From: an uncultured Pelagibacteraceae bacterium
Lineage (GTDB): Bacteria; Pseudomonadota; Alphaproteobacteria; Pelagibacterales; Pelagibacteraceae
Direction: 5' to 3'
NCBI GenBank assembly: GCA_902574525.1
Contig: CACGNQ010000006.1
Location: 1-54,595 of the forward strand
DNA: 54,595 bases
Shown here: piece after piece, positions 46,550 to 54,595 of the stretch
Layout: each line of letters begins with the position of its first letter
Position numbering within the stretch: the stretch's first letter is position 1
Made by a program: the position numbers and the translations under genes
The notes under the pieces: generated by a model
The model's database searches: none
Told to the model about the DNA's origin: nothing
The model's input: only the letters and a program-made list of their open reading frames with translations

Positions 46550-47784
46550 CCAATTAATGCACCAACATTAAATATTGGTGAATACATTGCTATCATTAGT
46601 CCGCCAATCATTAATCCCATAAAAACAATCATTATAGGTTCTATTAAACTGGACATATTATCAACTGCTGTATCAAATTCGGCTTCATAATATATTGCTA
46701 CAGAATTAAACATTTCATCAAGCTGACCAGTTTGCTCACCTACAGAGATAAGTTGGCTAAAAGTGGGTGGAAACAATGGTTCTTTTAAAAATAATTTTGT
46801 CAAAGTGTCACCAGAAAAAACACCTTTTTTAACATTCTCTAACGCTTCGGTTACTACTACATTTTTACTTACTGATTTTGCAATCTCTATACTTTCAAGT
46901 AAGTTCACACCAGCCGCACTTAAATTTCCCATTATCAAAGAAATTTGGGCTAACATAGATTTTAAAATCAAGTCTCCAAAAACTGGGAGTTTTAAAACTT
47001 GTTTATGCCATTTATATTTAATTGCTTCATTTTTAGTTGTTAGGTATTTAAAAACACCATAACCACCTACTAAAGATAAAAGCATAATCAACCCACCTGT
47101 TCCTCTTAGAAAATTACTCATGCTCATAATAACTGCAGTAGGTTTTGGAAGTGCAATTCCCATTCCATCATACATATTCGCAAATACTGGAACGACTTTA
47201 ATTAACATAAAAGCGCTTACAGTAATTGCTACTGTAAACATTATTGATGGATACATTAATGCACTCTTAATTTTTTTCTTTATTTTTTCTTTTTTTTCTA
47301 AGTCGTCAACAATTTTCAAAAGGAAAACATCTAATTTTCCACTCGCTTCACCTGCTCTTATTAGGTTTACATAAACATTATCAAACTGTTTTGGGTATTT
47401 TTCAAAACATTTAGATAGAGTAACACCTCCCTCTAAGCTCTTTCTAATATCCTCTACTATCTCTTTAATTGCAGGTCCTTCAAGTTGGTCTCTTAACATT
47501 GCGAGTGTTTGAAGAATAGGCAGACCCGCCTTAACCATTGTTGCAAATTGTTTTGAAAAAATTAATATATCTTCAACTTTAACTTTCTTTTTACCAAAAA
47601 GGGATGATCCTTTGCTCTTAGATTTTTCTTTTTTAGCGCCTTTTTTCTTTGCTGACTTTATTAAGTTAGTGATTATTATTTTTTGTTCTTTTAATTTGAA
47701 TGATGCTTCGTCTTGATTTAAAGCCTCTATTTCTCCTTCAACGTATTTTCCTGCTGATATCCCTTTATAAGTGAAGGCTTCCAT
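46546..47784 (-). CDS. pilC: Type IV pilus/type II secretion inner-membrane protein PilC/GspF (MshG-like)
   Basis: FSKQFATMVKAGLPILQTLAML, SALMYPSIMFTVAITV, LISVGEQTGQLDEMFNSVAIYYE, SLIEPIMIVFMG. Confidence 0.95.
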   Translation of the reverse strand: MEAFTYKGISAGKYVEGEIEALNQDEASFKLKEQKIIITNLIKSAKKKGAKKEKSKSKGSSLFGKKKVKVEDILIFSKQFATMVKAGLPILQTLAMLRDQLEGPAIKEIVEDIRKSLEGGVTLSKCFEKYPKQFDNVYVNLIRAGEASGKLDVFLLKIVDDLEKKEKIKKKIKSALMYPSIMFTVAITVSAFMLIKVVPVFANMYDGMGIALPKPTAVIMSMSNFLRGTGGLIMLLSLVGGYGVFKYLTTKNEAIKYKWHKQVLKLPVFGDLILKSMLAQISLIMGNLSAAGVNLLESIEIAKSVSKNVVVTEALENVKKGVFSGDTLTKLFLKEPLFPPTFSQLISVGEQTGQLDEMFNSVAIYYEAEFDTAVDNMSSLIEPIMIVFMGLMIGGLMIAMYSPIFNVGALIG

Positions 47785-47786
47785 TT

Positions 47787-49559
47787 TTAACTAGATGACA
47801 ATACACGTTCGAATTCTCTAAAATTCAATTCTCCGTTCGCAATTAATCTTCTGCCCATATCTTGCATTGTTTGAAAACCTTCTTTAATCGCAATTTCTCT
47901 TAATTCTGGCGTTGTGGCTTGTCTAAGAATTGCTTCTTTAATAGGTTTTGAAACTACCATGATTTCATAAATTCCCTGTCGACCTTTATAACCAGTGTTT
48001 TTACACTTAGCACAACCTTTTCCTTTAATTGCTTTAGTTCTTGATGCTTGCTCAGGAGAAAAACCTAAATCTGTCAAAACTTTTGGCGTAACGTCGTCAT
48101 CTGGCACACGACAATCTTTACAATTTTTTCTAGCTAATCTTTGAGCGAGAACCATTTGAGTTGCAGCACTAATTAAATAATCTGGTGTTCCCATATTTTG
48201 CAATCTTGTAATAGTACTTGGTGCATCGTTAGTGTGTAGAGTGCTAAATACTAAGTGACCAGTTAAGGCAGCTTTTAAACCTATATCCACTGTTTCTTTA
48301 TCTCGCATTTCTCCAACTAGTATAATTTCAGGGTCCTGACGTAGAAATGATCTTAAAGCCGATGCAAATGATAAGCCAATATCATCTTTGATTTGTACTT
48401 GTCCCACTCCATCTAATTCATATTCAACTGGATCTTCTGCTGTTAATATATTTAAATGTGGTTTGCTAACTTCTTTCAAAATACTATAAAGAGTGGTTGA
48501 TTTACCAGATCCTGTTGGTCCTGTAACTAAAATTAATCCTTGCGTACTATGAATCGATTTTCTTAAATTTTTTAAATCTTGGTCCTCAAAATTTAACTGT
48601 TCAAGTGTAATATCTCCGGCGTCTTTATTTAATATACGCATAACGATCCTCTCGTTATTAGCTGTTGGAAGAATTGATAATCGAAGATCAACAACCTTTC
48701 CATCTATCTTGAAGTTAATCGCACCATCTTGTGGCAGTCTTCTTTCAGCAATATCAAGTTTTCCCATTATTTTAAATCTCGTCACCACCGCACCATAATT
48801 GTCATGAAGAAATTTTTTATATTCTTCTTGTTCTTGAAGCATACCATCTAATCTGTATCTAACTCGGGATGAAAATCTGTATGGTTCTATGTGAATATCA
48901 CTAACTCCTAATTTAATTGCGTCTGCTACAACTGCTGTACTAAATTTAATTACTTCAGACTCATTTTCTATAGCTTCTACATCTTCCTCTGGTTTATTTT
49001 CTAAAACTTCTCCAGCTTCACCTAAATCAGAGTCGAAAGTTTTTGTTTTTTCTTTTTTTTCTTGTCTAATTGTTTCAGTTGTAATGTTGCCGCTTTCACT
49101 TTGAAGTTTTTGAATATACTCAGAAATTTGACTTACAGTAGCAGCATGTAATTCAATTTCTTTTTTTGTAATAGCCTTTAAATTTCTCATTAAACCAAGT
49201 TTCGAACTATCAGATATTGCAATATGCAGCACCTTTCCATCTACTTTAAATGGAGCAACAAAATTAACATTAATATAATTTGAAGGAAGCACAGATTTTA
49301 TCTCGTCAGTAATTTCTACTTTTGCAAGATCAATAGTTTCTAAACTTTGCTCTTTAACTAATACATCTAAAATTTTTTTTTCATCACATAATTTCAGCTC
49401 AAAAACTGCATCGATTTGTGATTTGTTGCCCTCAGTGCTAACTTTTTTTATATTTGGTAAATCTTTTCCCGAAATAATATCGTTATCTATTAATACGTTA
49501 ATAAGATTAATTTCACTTTCTCTACTTATTTTTAACATTTTATAAAACCCTTGGTGCAA
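47787..49559 (-). CDS. pilB: Pilus assembly/type II secretion ATPase PilB/GspE (MshE-like; start may be 49538)
   Basis: SDIHIEPYRFSSRVRYRLDGML, VTGPTGSGKSTTLYSIL, LTAEDPVEYELDGVGQVQ, RSFLRQDPEIILVGEMRD, four-Cys zinc motif CKDC..CAKC. Confidence 0.96.
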   Translation of the reverse strand: MHQGFYKMLKISRESEINLINVLIDNDIISGKDLPNIKKVSTEGNKSQIDAVFELKLCDEKKILDVLVKEQSLETIDLAKVEITDEIKSVLPSNYINVNFVAPFKVDGKVLHIAISDSSKLGLMRNLKAITKKEIELHAATVSQISEYIQKLQSESGNITTETIRQEKKEKTKTFDSDLGEAGEVLENKPEEDVEAIENESEVIKFSTAVVADAIKLGVSDIHIEPYRFSSRVRYRLDGMLQEQEEYKKFLHDNYGAVVTRFKIMGKLDIAERRLPQDGAINFKIDGKVVDLRLSILPTANNERIVMRILNKDAGDITLEQLNFEDQDLKNLRKSIHSTQGLILVTGPTGSGKSTTLYSILKEVSKPHLNILTAEDPVEYELDGVGQVQIKDDIGLSFASALRSFLRQDPEIILVGEMRDKETVDIGLKAALTGHLVFSTLHTNDAPSTITRLQNMGTPDYLISAATQMVLAQRLARKNCKDCRVPDDDVTPKVLTDLGFSPEQASRTKAIKGKGCAKCKNTGYKGRQGIYEIMVVSKPIKEAILRQATTPELREIAIKEGFQTMQDMGRRLIANGELNFREFERVLSSS

Positions 49560-51093
49560 TAAATATTAATAATTCATCAAGGCTATCACTTTTTTTTGTA
49601 CCTTTAAATAAATTTCCTAAAACTGGAACATTTCCTAAACCGGGAAGTTGCTCTTTTGAGTCAAACACCTTATTTTTCTTAATGCCACCAATAACAACGA
49701 TATCTCCATCAGCAATTAAAAGTTTAGTTGCTATCTCCATCTTATTAATTCCTGGCTCACCAGACACAGCCCTGTTTACAGAGTCGTTATTTACTTGAAC
49801 ATCTAATAAAACATTTCCATCACCTATAATGCTTGGTGTAACTGTTAACTTTAGTGCCGCCTCTTTAAATGAAGTATTGGCACCTTCGGCTCCTGTTGCT
49901 TGAAATTGTATTTCTTCACCTTGTGTAATAGTTGCTACTTGGTTATCTAATGTGAAAACCTTTGGATTAGATATTGTTTTTCCAAGTCCTAAAGACTCTA
50001 AAGCTTGAATTTCAGCTTTTAAAACAGCTGAACCAGTTCTTTTCAAAATTCCAATACCACTTGTTGCTCCTGCTGCATTAGTTGTAAAATCAGTAACTGT
50101 GTCCGCTGTTCCTCCTATCGCAGCACTACCATCTGTAATTGCTGTATTGGCGGTTGAGCTTGCGCCAGCTATACCACCGACAGACTCTTGACCTCTCTGA
50201 TATGCACCACCCAATCTTGTTCCAAGTGCTCTCTCAAAATCTGAATCTGCTTCTACAATAAATGCTTCAATTAAAACTTGTTTTGTACGTACATCTATTT
50301 CTCCAATTATTTTATCAACAACATCTAAGTCTTCACTTTTACCTCTAACAATAATAGATCTTGTTGTAACTTCCTCAGTTATTTGTATTGGGCTAAAAGA
50401 AGATTCTCCTGTAGATGTAAATAATTCAGTTATAGTCGTTTTAGCCTGCGCAGGTGATATATAATAAAGTCTAAAAATTTCAGAAACTATTGGTTCGACT
50501 GAGTCCTCTAGTTCAACTTTTTTCTTAACTGCTGCAGCTCTTGTTGATTTATAGTTTTCTTGTGCAGTTAAAGTTGATGGTGAGTGAACTCTTATTAAAT
50601 TACTACTAACATCTATATCCGCAGCGTAATTTTTCATGTCAAGCAATGCATTAAAAGCTTTATCCCAAGGTACGTTACTTAGATCTGCAGATATTGAACC
50701 TGCCACCTCATCTCCAACTAAAATATTAATACCTCCTACTTTTCCCATTAATTGCATAGCTTCGGAATAATCTAAATTTTTAAATTTAAAACTTACGTTC
50801 TGTTTTAAAGAGGCAAATTCATCGGGTATTAATAAATAATTTCTTTTTTGTTGTGATGAAATTTTTTTTCTTTTCTGAAGTGCTGTAGTATCTCCCAATA
50901 CAGGCTGTGGACCCATGTCAATTGTTTTTTGTATTGAAGCTTTACCAGTCTTTCTTATATCGTCTTTAATAAGTGGTTCATTATGTTTAAAACCTTTAGA
51001 TTTTGTCTTTGATAAAGGATTGGTTGCACAACCATTTAAAAATATTGCAGAAACTATAAATATGAAAAAAAACTTAAAAAATTTAATATTCAT
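49540..51093 (-). CDS. Type IV pilus secretin (MshL/PilQ family lipoprotein)
   Basis: Lipobox (AIFLNGCATN), LDYSEAMQLMGKVGGINILV, STN-like domain, conserved C-terminus GDIVVIGGIKKNKVFDSKEQLPGLGNVPVLGNLFKGTKKSDSLDELLIFIAPRVL. Confidence 0.94.
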   Translation of the reverse strand: MNIKFFKFFFIFIVSAIFLNGCATNPLSKTKSKGFKHNEPLIKDDIRKTGKASIQKTIDMGPQPVLGDTTALQKRKKISSQQKRNYLLIPDEFASLKQNVSFKFKNLDYSEAMQLMGKVGGINILVGDEVAGSISADLSNVPWDKAFNALLDMKNYAADIDVSSNLIRVHSPSTLTAQENYKSTRAAAVKKKVELEDSVEPIVSEIFRLYYISPAQAKTTITELFTSTGESSFSPIQITEEVTTRSIIVRGKSEDLDVVDKIIGEIDVRTKQVLIEAFIVEADSDFERALGTRLGGAYQRGQESVGGIAGASSTANTAITDGSAAIGGTADTVTDFTTNAAGATSGIGILKRTGSAVLKAEIQALESLGLGKTISNPKVFTLDNQVATITQGEEIQFQATGAEGANTSFKEAALKLTVTPSIIGDGNVLLDVQVNNDSVNRAVSGEPGINKMEIATKLLIADGDIVVIGGIKKNKVFDSKEQLPGLGNVPVLGNLFKGTKKSDSLDELLIFIAPRVL

Positions 51094-51523
51094 TTGTCTC
51101 TCTAATTTGATTTTTGAAATTCATTATTAAATATAAATCATCACTTTGAAAAATGACCTCATCTTGCTTCATATCAACAAGCTTTACACCATCATTTAAT
51201 TCTTCAAACATTGCTAAGCTTACAGTTTCTCCATCTTGATTAATCATAGAGATATAGCTTTTATTTTCAGACTTAATAATTCCAACTAGTTTGTAAGTAT
51301 ATAAGTCTATTTTTTTTCTTTCCTGTTCTGACGTTTCGCCAGATGTAATAACTTTTACTCCACCAGAAAATGAAGAGTCGCCTACAAATGGATCATTTAA
51401 CGGTAAAGGCTCCTCTTTATTAGTTTTTGCAGAAGCATTAGTATCGTGATTATCTGCAAATAAAACTGTACTAAAAAAAAGTATAAATATTAATTTATAA
51501 AGAATAATTTTAATAAAATTCAT
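51083..51523 (-). CDS. PilP-like pilus assembly protein
   Basis: DPFVGD then YKLVGIIKSENKSYISMINQDGETVSL, the PilP/GspC-type homology domain; operon position. Confidence 0.65.
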   Translation of the reverse strand: MNFIKIILYKLIFILFFSTVLFADNHDTNASAKTNKEEPLPLNDPFVGDSSFSGGVKVITSGETSEQERKKIDLYTYKLVGIIKSENKSYISMINQDGETVSLAMFEELNDGVKLVDMKQDEVIFQSDDLYLIMNFKNQIRETNEY

Positions 51524-52193
51524 TTGCTAGCCCCACTATTGTTAAAGTCCCACTAACTTTTATCGCTCCAGTTGAATCTCCTTTTACCACTTTTATTGAT
51601 TCATTGTCAAAATTTAGCATTTTATTTGATAAAGATAGTGCTCTCTTAAATTTTATATAACCAATAAAATTGCCATTAATTTGAAATTTGACGGGTATTT
51701 TATAATAAGCAATATCTTTTATAGCTTCCTTTTTTGAGGCATTTTTCTTCTTTTTCTTCTTCTTCTTAGCTTTGGTATTTAGTGCTTTAGATTTTGAAAC
51801 TACAACTGGCTGTCCCTTTTCAATTACTGATATTATCAAACCATTCAATGAAGCAAATTCACTTAAATTTTGGTAAAGTCCTTCGACTTCTGCTTTCGAA
51901 TGAAATAAAGTTGAATAATTTTCATATTTAGGCTTAATTTTTTTTATTTTCTTTTTTGCTTTAACTATGCTGTCTTTAAATTGAACTATCTCTGCTTGCT
52001 TAGCTTTCATATCGCTAATTTTTGCTTTTTTATCGTTAACGATTGGATTAAGAATTGCATAATAAATAATTAAAAAAACAATAATTGAACCTAAACTAAT
52101 ACCAATCTTAATAAGAGTTTTTTTGTCTGCAAAAGCCATAACTTTTGCTTTAAGATCGTCCATATTTAAGTTTTTAAGTTCGTTTAAATCCAT
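51510..52193 (-). CDS. PilO/GspM-like pilus assembly protein
   Basis: N-terminal TM, coiled coil, PVKFQINGNFIGYIKFKRALSLSNKMLNFDNESIKVVKG; operon position between PilN-like and PilP-like. Confidence 0.75.
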   Translation of the reverse strand: MDLNELKNLNMDDLKAKVMAFADKKTLIKIGISLGSIIVFLIIYYAILNPIVNDKKAKISDMKAKQAEIVQFKDSIVKAKKKIKKIKPKYENYSTLFHSKAEVEGLYQNLSEFASLNGLIISVIEKGQPVVVSKSKALNTKAKKKKKKKKNASKKEAIKDIAYYKIPVKFQINGNFIGYIKFKRALSLSNKMLNFDNESIKVVKGDSTGAIKVSGTLTIVGLANEFY

Positions 52194-52195
52194 AA

Positions 52196-54595
52196 TTATC
52201 CATTCACTTTCACAAAAACTTTAAAACCCTTCATTATTTGTTGCCCTGCTTTTGCGTTAGGCATTTTCATTGAAGAGAGTGACGCCTGTTTAATTAAACT
52301 TTTGCTTTGTAAGTTTCTAATCAACTGAAGTATATCATTATCCCCAGCAGCAATCCCTGTAATAACTACTTGTCTTTTGCCATCATAGTCTACAGAGTCA
52401 AATTTTACTCTATTTGGTACACTGGAAGCTATTTGAGCTAATATTCTATAACTTAAATCCTTATTAGATTTTAAAGTATTGCTCAATTTTAAAGTTGCAG
52501 TCATTTTTTTTAACTCTTTATTTACTTTTGCCAGTTGCTTTTGACTATTATCGTGCTCAGTTAAAACATTTTGATAGCCTTTCAATTGATTATTGAAACT
52601 ATAAATATTCCAGAAAGACAGTCCAAACAAAATTAAATAAATTCCAGCAACAGCTCCTACAAAACCTTTATAGGCAAAATTTGAGAAAGCTTTCATCTTT
52701 TTCTGTTTGATCATACCTTCCCTATTTGGCAGAAGATTAATATTTTTAACTGCTGTCACAAATTTGTAATAACCAAAAACATCAAGTTTTCTAAATGCCA
52801 AGCCAACAACTGTAGAAAAATAAGATCTATTTTGTAAGCTTACTTTTTCCTCAAGTTGCTGAGGTATTTTAAGTCCATCAAAAGGGTCAAATAGATTAAA
52901 GCCTGTATTTACTAAGCTTTTTCTGAAACTTGATAAATAGTCTTCAACGTTTTCTAAATTAGAAACAACTTTTATATTTCTGACTCTTTTTTCATATTTA
53001 GTTTCAAAGTCTTGAACCGCTTGTTTTACTTGTGTCATAAATCTTCTAACTAATGCATCTTTTTCTTCCTGATCTTTTGATTCTTTTAAAATTTTTCTAT
53101 CCTGACCCCTTAAGAAAATGTCAGTAATTATTGGGTTATTATTATATAAAATCATCACATAATTTTCATCTAAACCAAATTCGAGCAAAGCAGTAAAATT
53201 AGTATCCTCAGTCTTTTTAGAAATCTGATTTATTTGATCGACTGCAGATTTTAATGCAAAACATTTTACATCTATGATTACAGGATTTAATCCACTGTTT
53301 TTGATTATAGATGTGTAATTATTTATATCAGTAAGCTTTGAGGCAACAAATAAAATATCCATTGTATTATCTTTTGGACTTCTATTGATAACCTGGTGAA
53401 ATATTGAATAATCATCTAAATTATCTGTAAGTTGAACTAAGTTTTCCCATAATGAATTTGTATCAATTGCTTTTTTTAATTCTTCATCGTTCATTAACGG
53501 TGCAGTTACAACTCTTATGATTGCATTAGTTACTGGTATTGCTATTGCAGCGTTTGATGTAGAAACTTTTGATTTTTGTAAAGCAATATTTAATTCTTCA
53601 CTCACTTTTGTTGCATGATCTACAATTAATGCGTCCTCAGGTAAATCAATTTTGTGTACATAAAATCTATCCATTACCCATTGATTAGATTTATTTGATG
53701 AAATTTGCGAAAGTCTAATTTCTGTACTTGTTATTTCAACACCTACAATCTCTTCACCTTGAGCAGTTTTTTTACCAAGTCTTGTTTTAACAAAATTATT
53801 AAATTTTTCTTTTACTTTGCCACCACTTGTTTTAAAATTTAATTTTTTACCATCTCCTTTTCCTAAAGATGGAACTTTAAACTTAATATTTTTTAATTTT
53901 TCTAAAAAATTTTTTGGTTTTGTTTCAACTGGATCTTCTGACGAAATTTTTTGATGAGCTTGCGTTATATCTTCTGTAGTTGGTTTACTTTGTTCAGTAA
54001 CTTGATTTACAACTTCTTGGGGTTTCGTTACTGTCTCAACTGGTGTTTCAATTTTTTCTGATGCTTCACTTGAAACTTGTTGTTCTAAATTTTCTTTCTC
54101 TTTATCATTTCCTGATTGTACATCATCAAACCATTTTTCAAGAATAGGTATTGCTTCTTCCAAATTTGGTGTGCCTGATGAAGAAATTTTTTGTTTTCCA
54201 TCTTTATAAAGTCTTCCAACCCAATTTTTTGATTTTAATTCTCCCTTATACTTATCTTGTCTTACATAAATATGTAGTCTTCCATCTTTTTTGTGAATTA
54301 CTTGGTGTTCTTTTTTTTCTTGTTCGTTATTTTTTTCAATATCTTCATTAACATTTATGTCTTGCGCAACTTCATCGTTACTTTCAGTAGAATTTTTTTC
54401 TGGTGAGGATAAATTTGCACTTTGAGTTTCTACTTCAGCATCTTTCTGCATCTCATTATCAACTTTAGGTTGTTCTGGAGTTAAATTCTGCTTTTGATCT
54501 TCAGTTTTTTCATTTGCGTCAGGAGTTCTAGACGTTTCATTATCAACCTGAGGTTTTTCAACTTCAGATTGGTTATTCTTATCTATTACGACTCC
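52196..54595 (-). CDS. PilM-PilN fusion with a long acidic N-terminal region, cut by the right window edge
   Basis: Actin-like PilM core (VGVEITSTEIRLSQIS...AIAIPVTNAIIRVVTAP...) followed by PilN (INLLPNREGMIKQKK + TM + coiled coil). The frame stays open upstream of track start 54451 to the edge. Confidence 0.85.
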   Translation of the reverse strand, partial: GVVIDKNNQSEVEKPQVDNETSRTPDANEKTEDQKQNLTPEQPKVDNEMQKDAEVETQSANLSSPEKNSTESNDEVAQDINVNEDIEKNNEQEKKEHQVIHKKDGRLHIYVRQDKYKGELKSKNWVGRLYKDGKQKISSSGTPNLEEAIPILEKWFDDVQSGNDKEKENLEQQVSSEASEKIETPVETVTKPQEVVNQVTEQSKPTTEDITQAHQKISSEDPVETKPKNFLEKLKNIKFKVPSLGKGDGKKLNFKTSGGKVKEKFNNFVKTRLGKKTAQGEEIVGVEITSTEIRLSQISSNKSNQWVMDRFYVHKIDLPEDALIVDHATKVSEELNIALQKSKVSTSNAAIAIPVTNAIIRVVTAPLMNDEELKKAIDTNSLWENLVQLTDNLDDYSIFHQVINRSPKDNTMDILFVASKLTDINNYTSIIKNSGLNPVIIDVKCFALKSAVDQINQISKKTEDTNFTALLEFGLDENYVMILYNNNPIITDIFLRGQDRKILKESKDQEEKDALVRRFMTQVKQAVQDFETKYEKRVRNIKVVSNLENVEDYLSSFRKSLVNTGFNLFDPFDGLKIPQQLEEKVSLQNRSYFSTVVGLAFRKLDVFGYYKFVTAVKNINLLPNREGMIKQKKMKAFSNFAYKGFVGAVAGIYLILFGLSFWNIYSFNNQLKGYQNVLTEHDNSQKQLAKVNKELKKMTATLKLSNTLKSNKDLSYRILAQIASSVPNRVKFDSVDYDGKRQVVITGIAAGDNDILQLIRNLQSKSLIKQASLSSMKMPNAKAGQQIMKGFKVFVKVNG

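Noticed and set aside
1-54595. tRNA, rRNA, CRISPR array or mobile element
   Set aside because: Intergenic gaps are short; no TPsiC-like tRNA pattern, no regularly spaced repeats, and no transposase or integrase frame was seen. A covariance-model scan would be needed to exclude small RNAs.

Overview
AT-rich bacterial window that looks like a streamlined marine alphaproteobacterium, probably Pelagibacterales/SAR11-like; this is inferred from composition, gene content and gene packing, and no search was run. Genes are packed almost edge to edge. I saw no rRNA, tRNA, CRISPR array, transposase or phage module. Main blocks: (1) aconitase (left-truncated), a LysE exporter, CsaA, ArgE-like deacetylase, aldehyde dehydrogenase and a ureohydrolase; (2) a zincin-like protein, an anchored cyclophilin, a MarR-like regulator and a fused beta-oxidation enzyme; (3) a dipeptide-type ABC operon divergent from a seven-gene operon with two GcvT/DmdA-family proteins, peptidase E, an FMN alpha-hydroxyacid oxidase, a ThDP enzyme, a degenerate HIUase/transthyretin-like protein and a thiolase; (4) a PotABCD-type ABC system with ectoine-hydrolase (DoeA/EutD)-like and EutA-like genes; (5) a branched-chain-type ABC system with a separately located binding protein, an MFS gene and an unlisted 22-codon ORF; (6) a type IV pilus region (PilMN fusion, PilO, PilP, secretin, PilB, PilC, two pilins) interleaved with a FecR protein carrying a Lys-rich tail, a CHASE2-SpoIIE phosphatase split by a frameshift at an A9/T9 tract, and a STAS/HATPase pair. 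The best candidates for something undescribed are the pilus-linked FecR/CHASE2-PP2C/STAS/HATPase module, the seven-gene catabolic operon, the 22-codon ORF, and the 3' end economy (shared TTAA stops, a terminator encoded inside a coding sequence).
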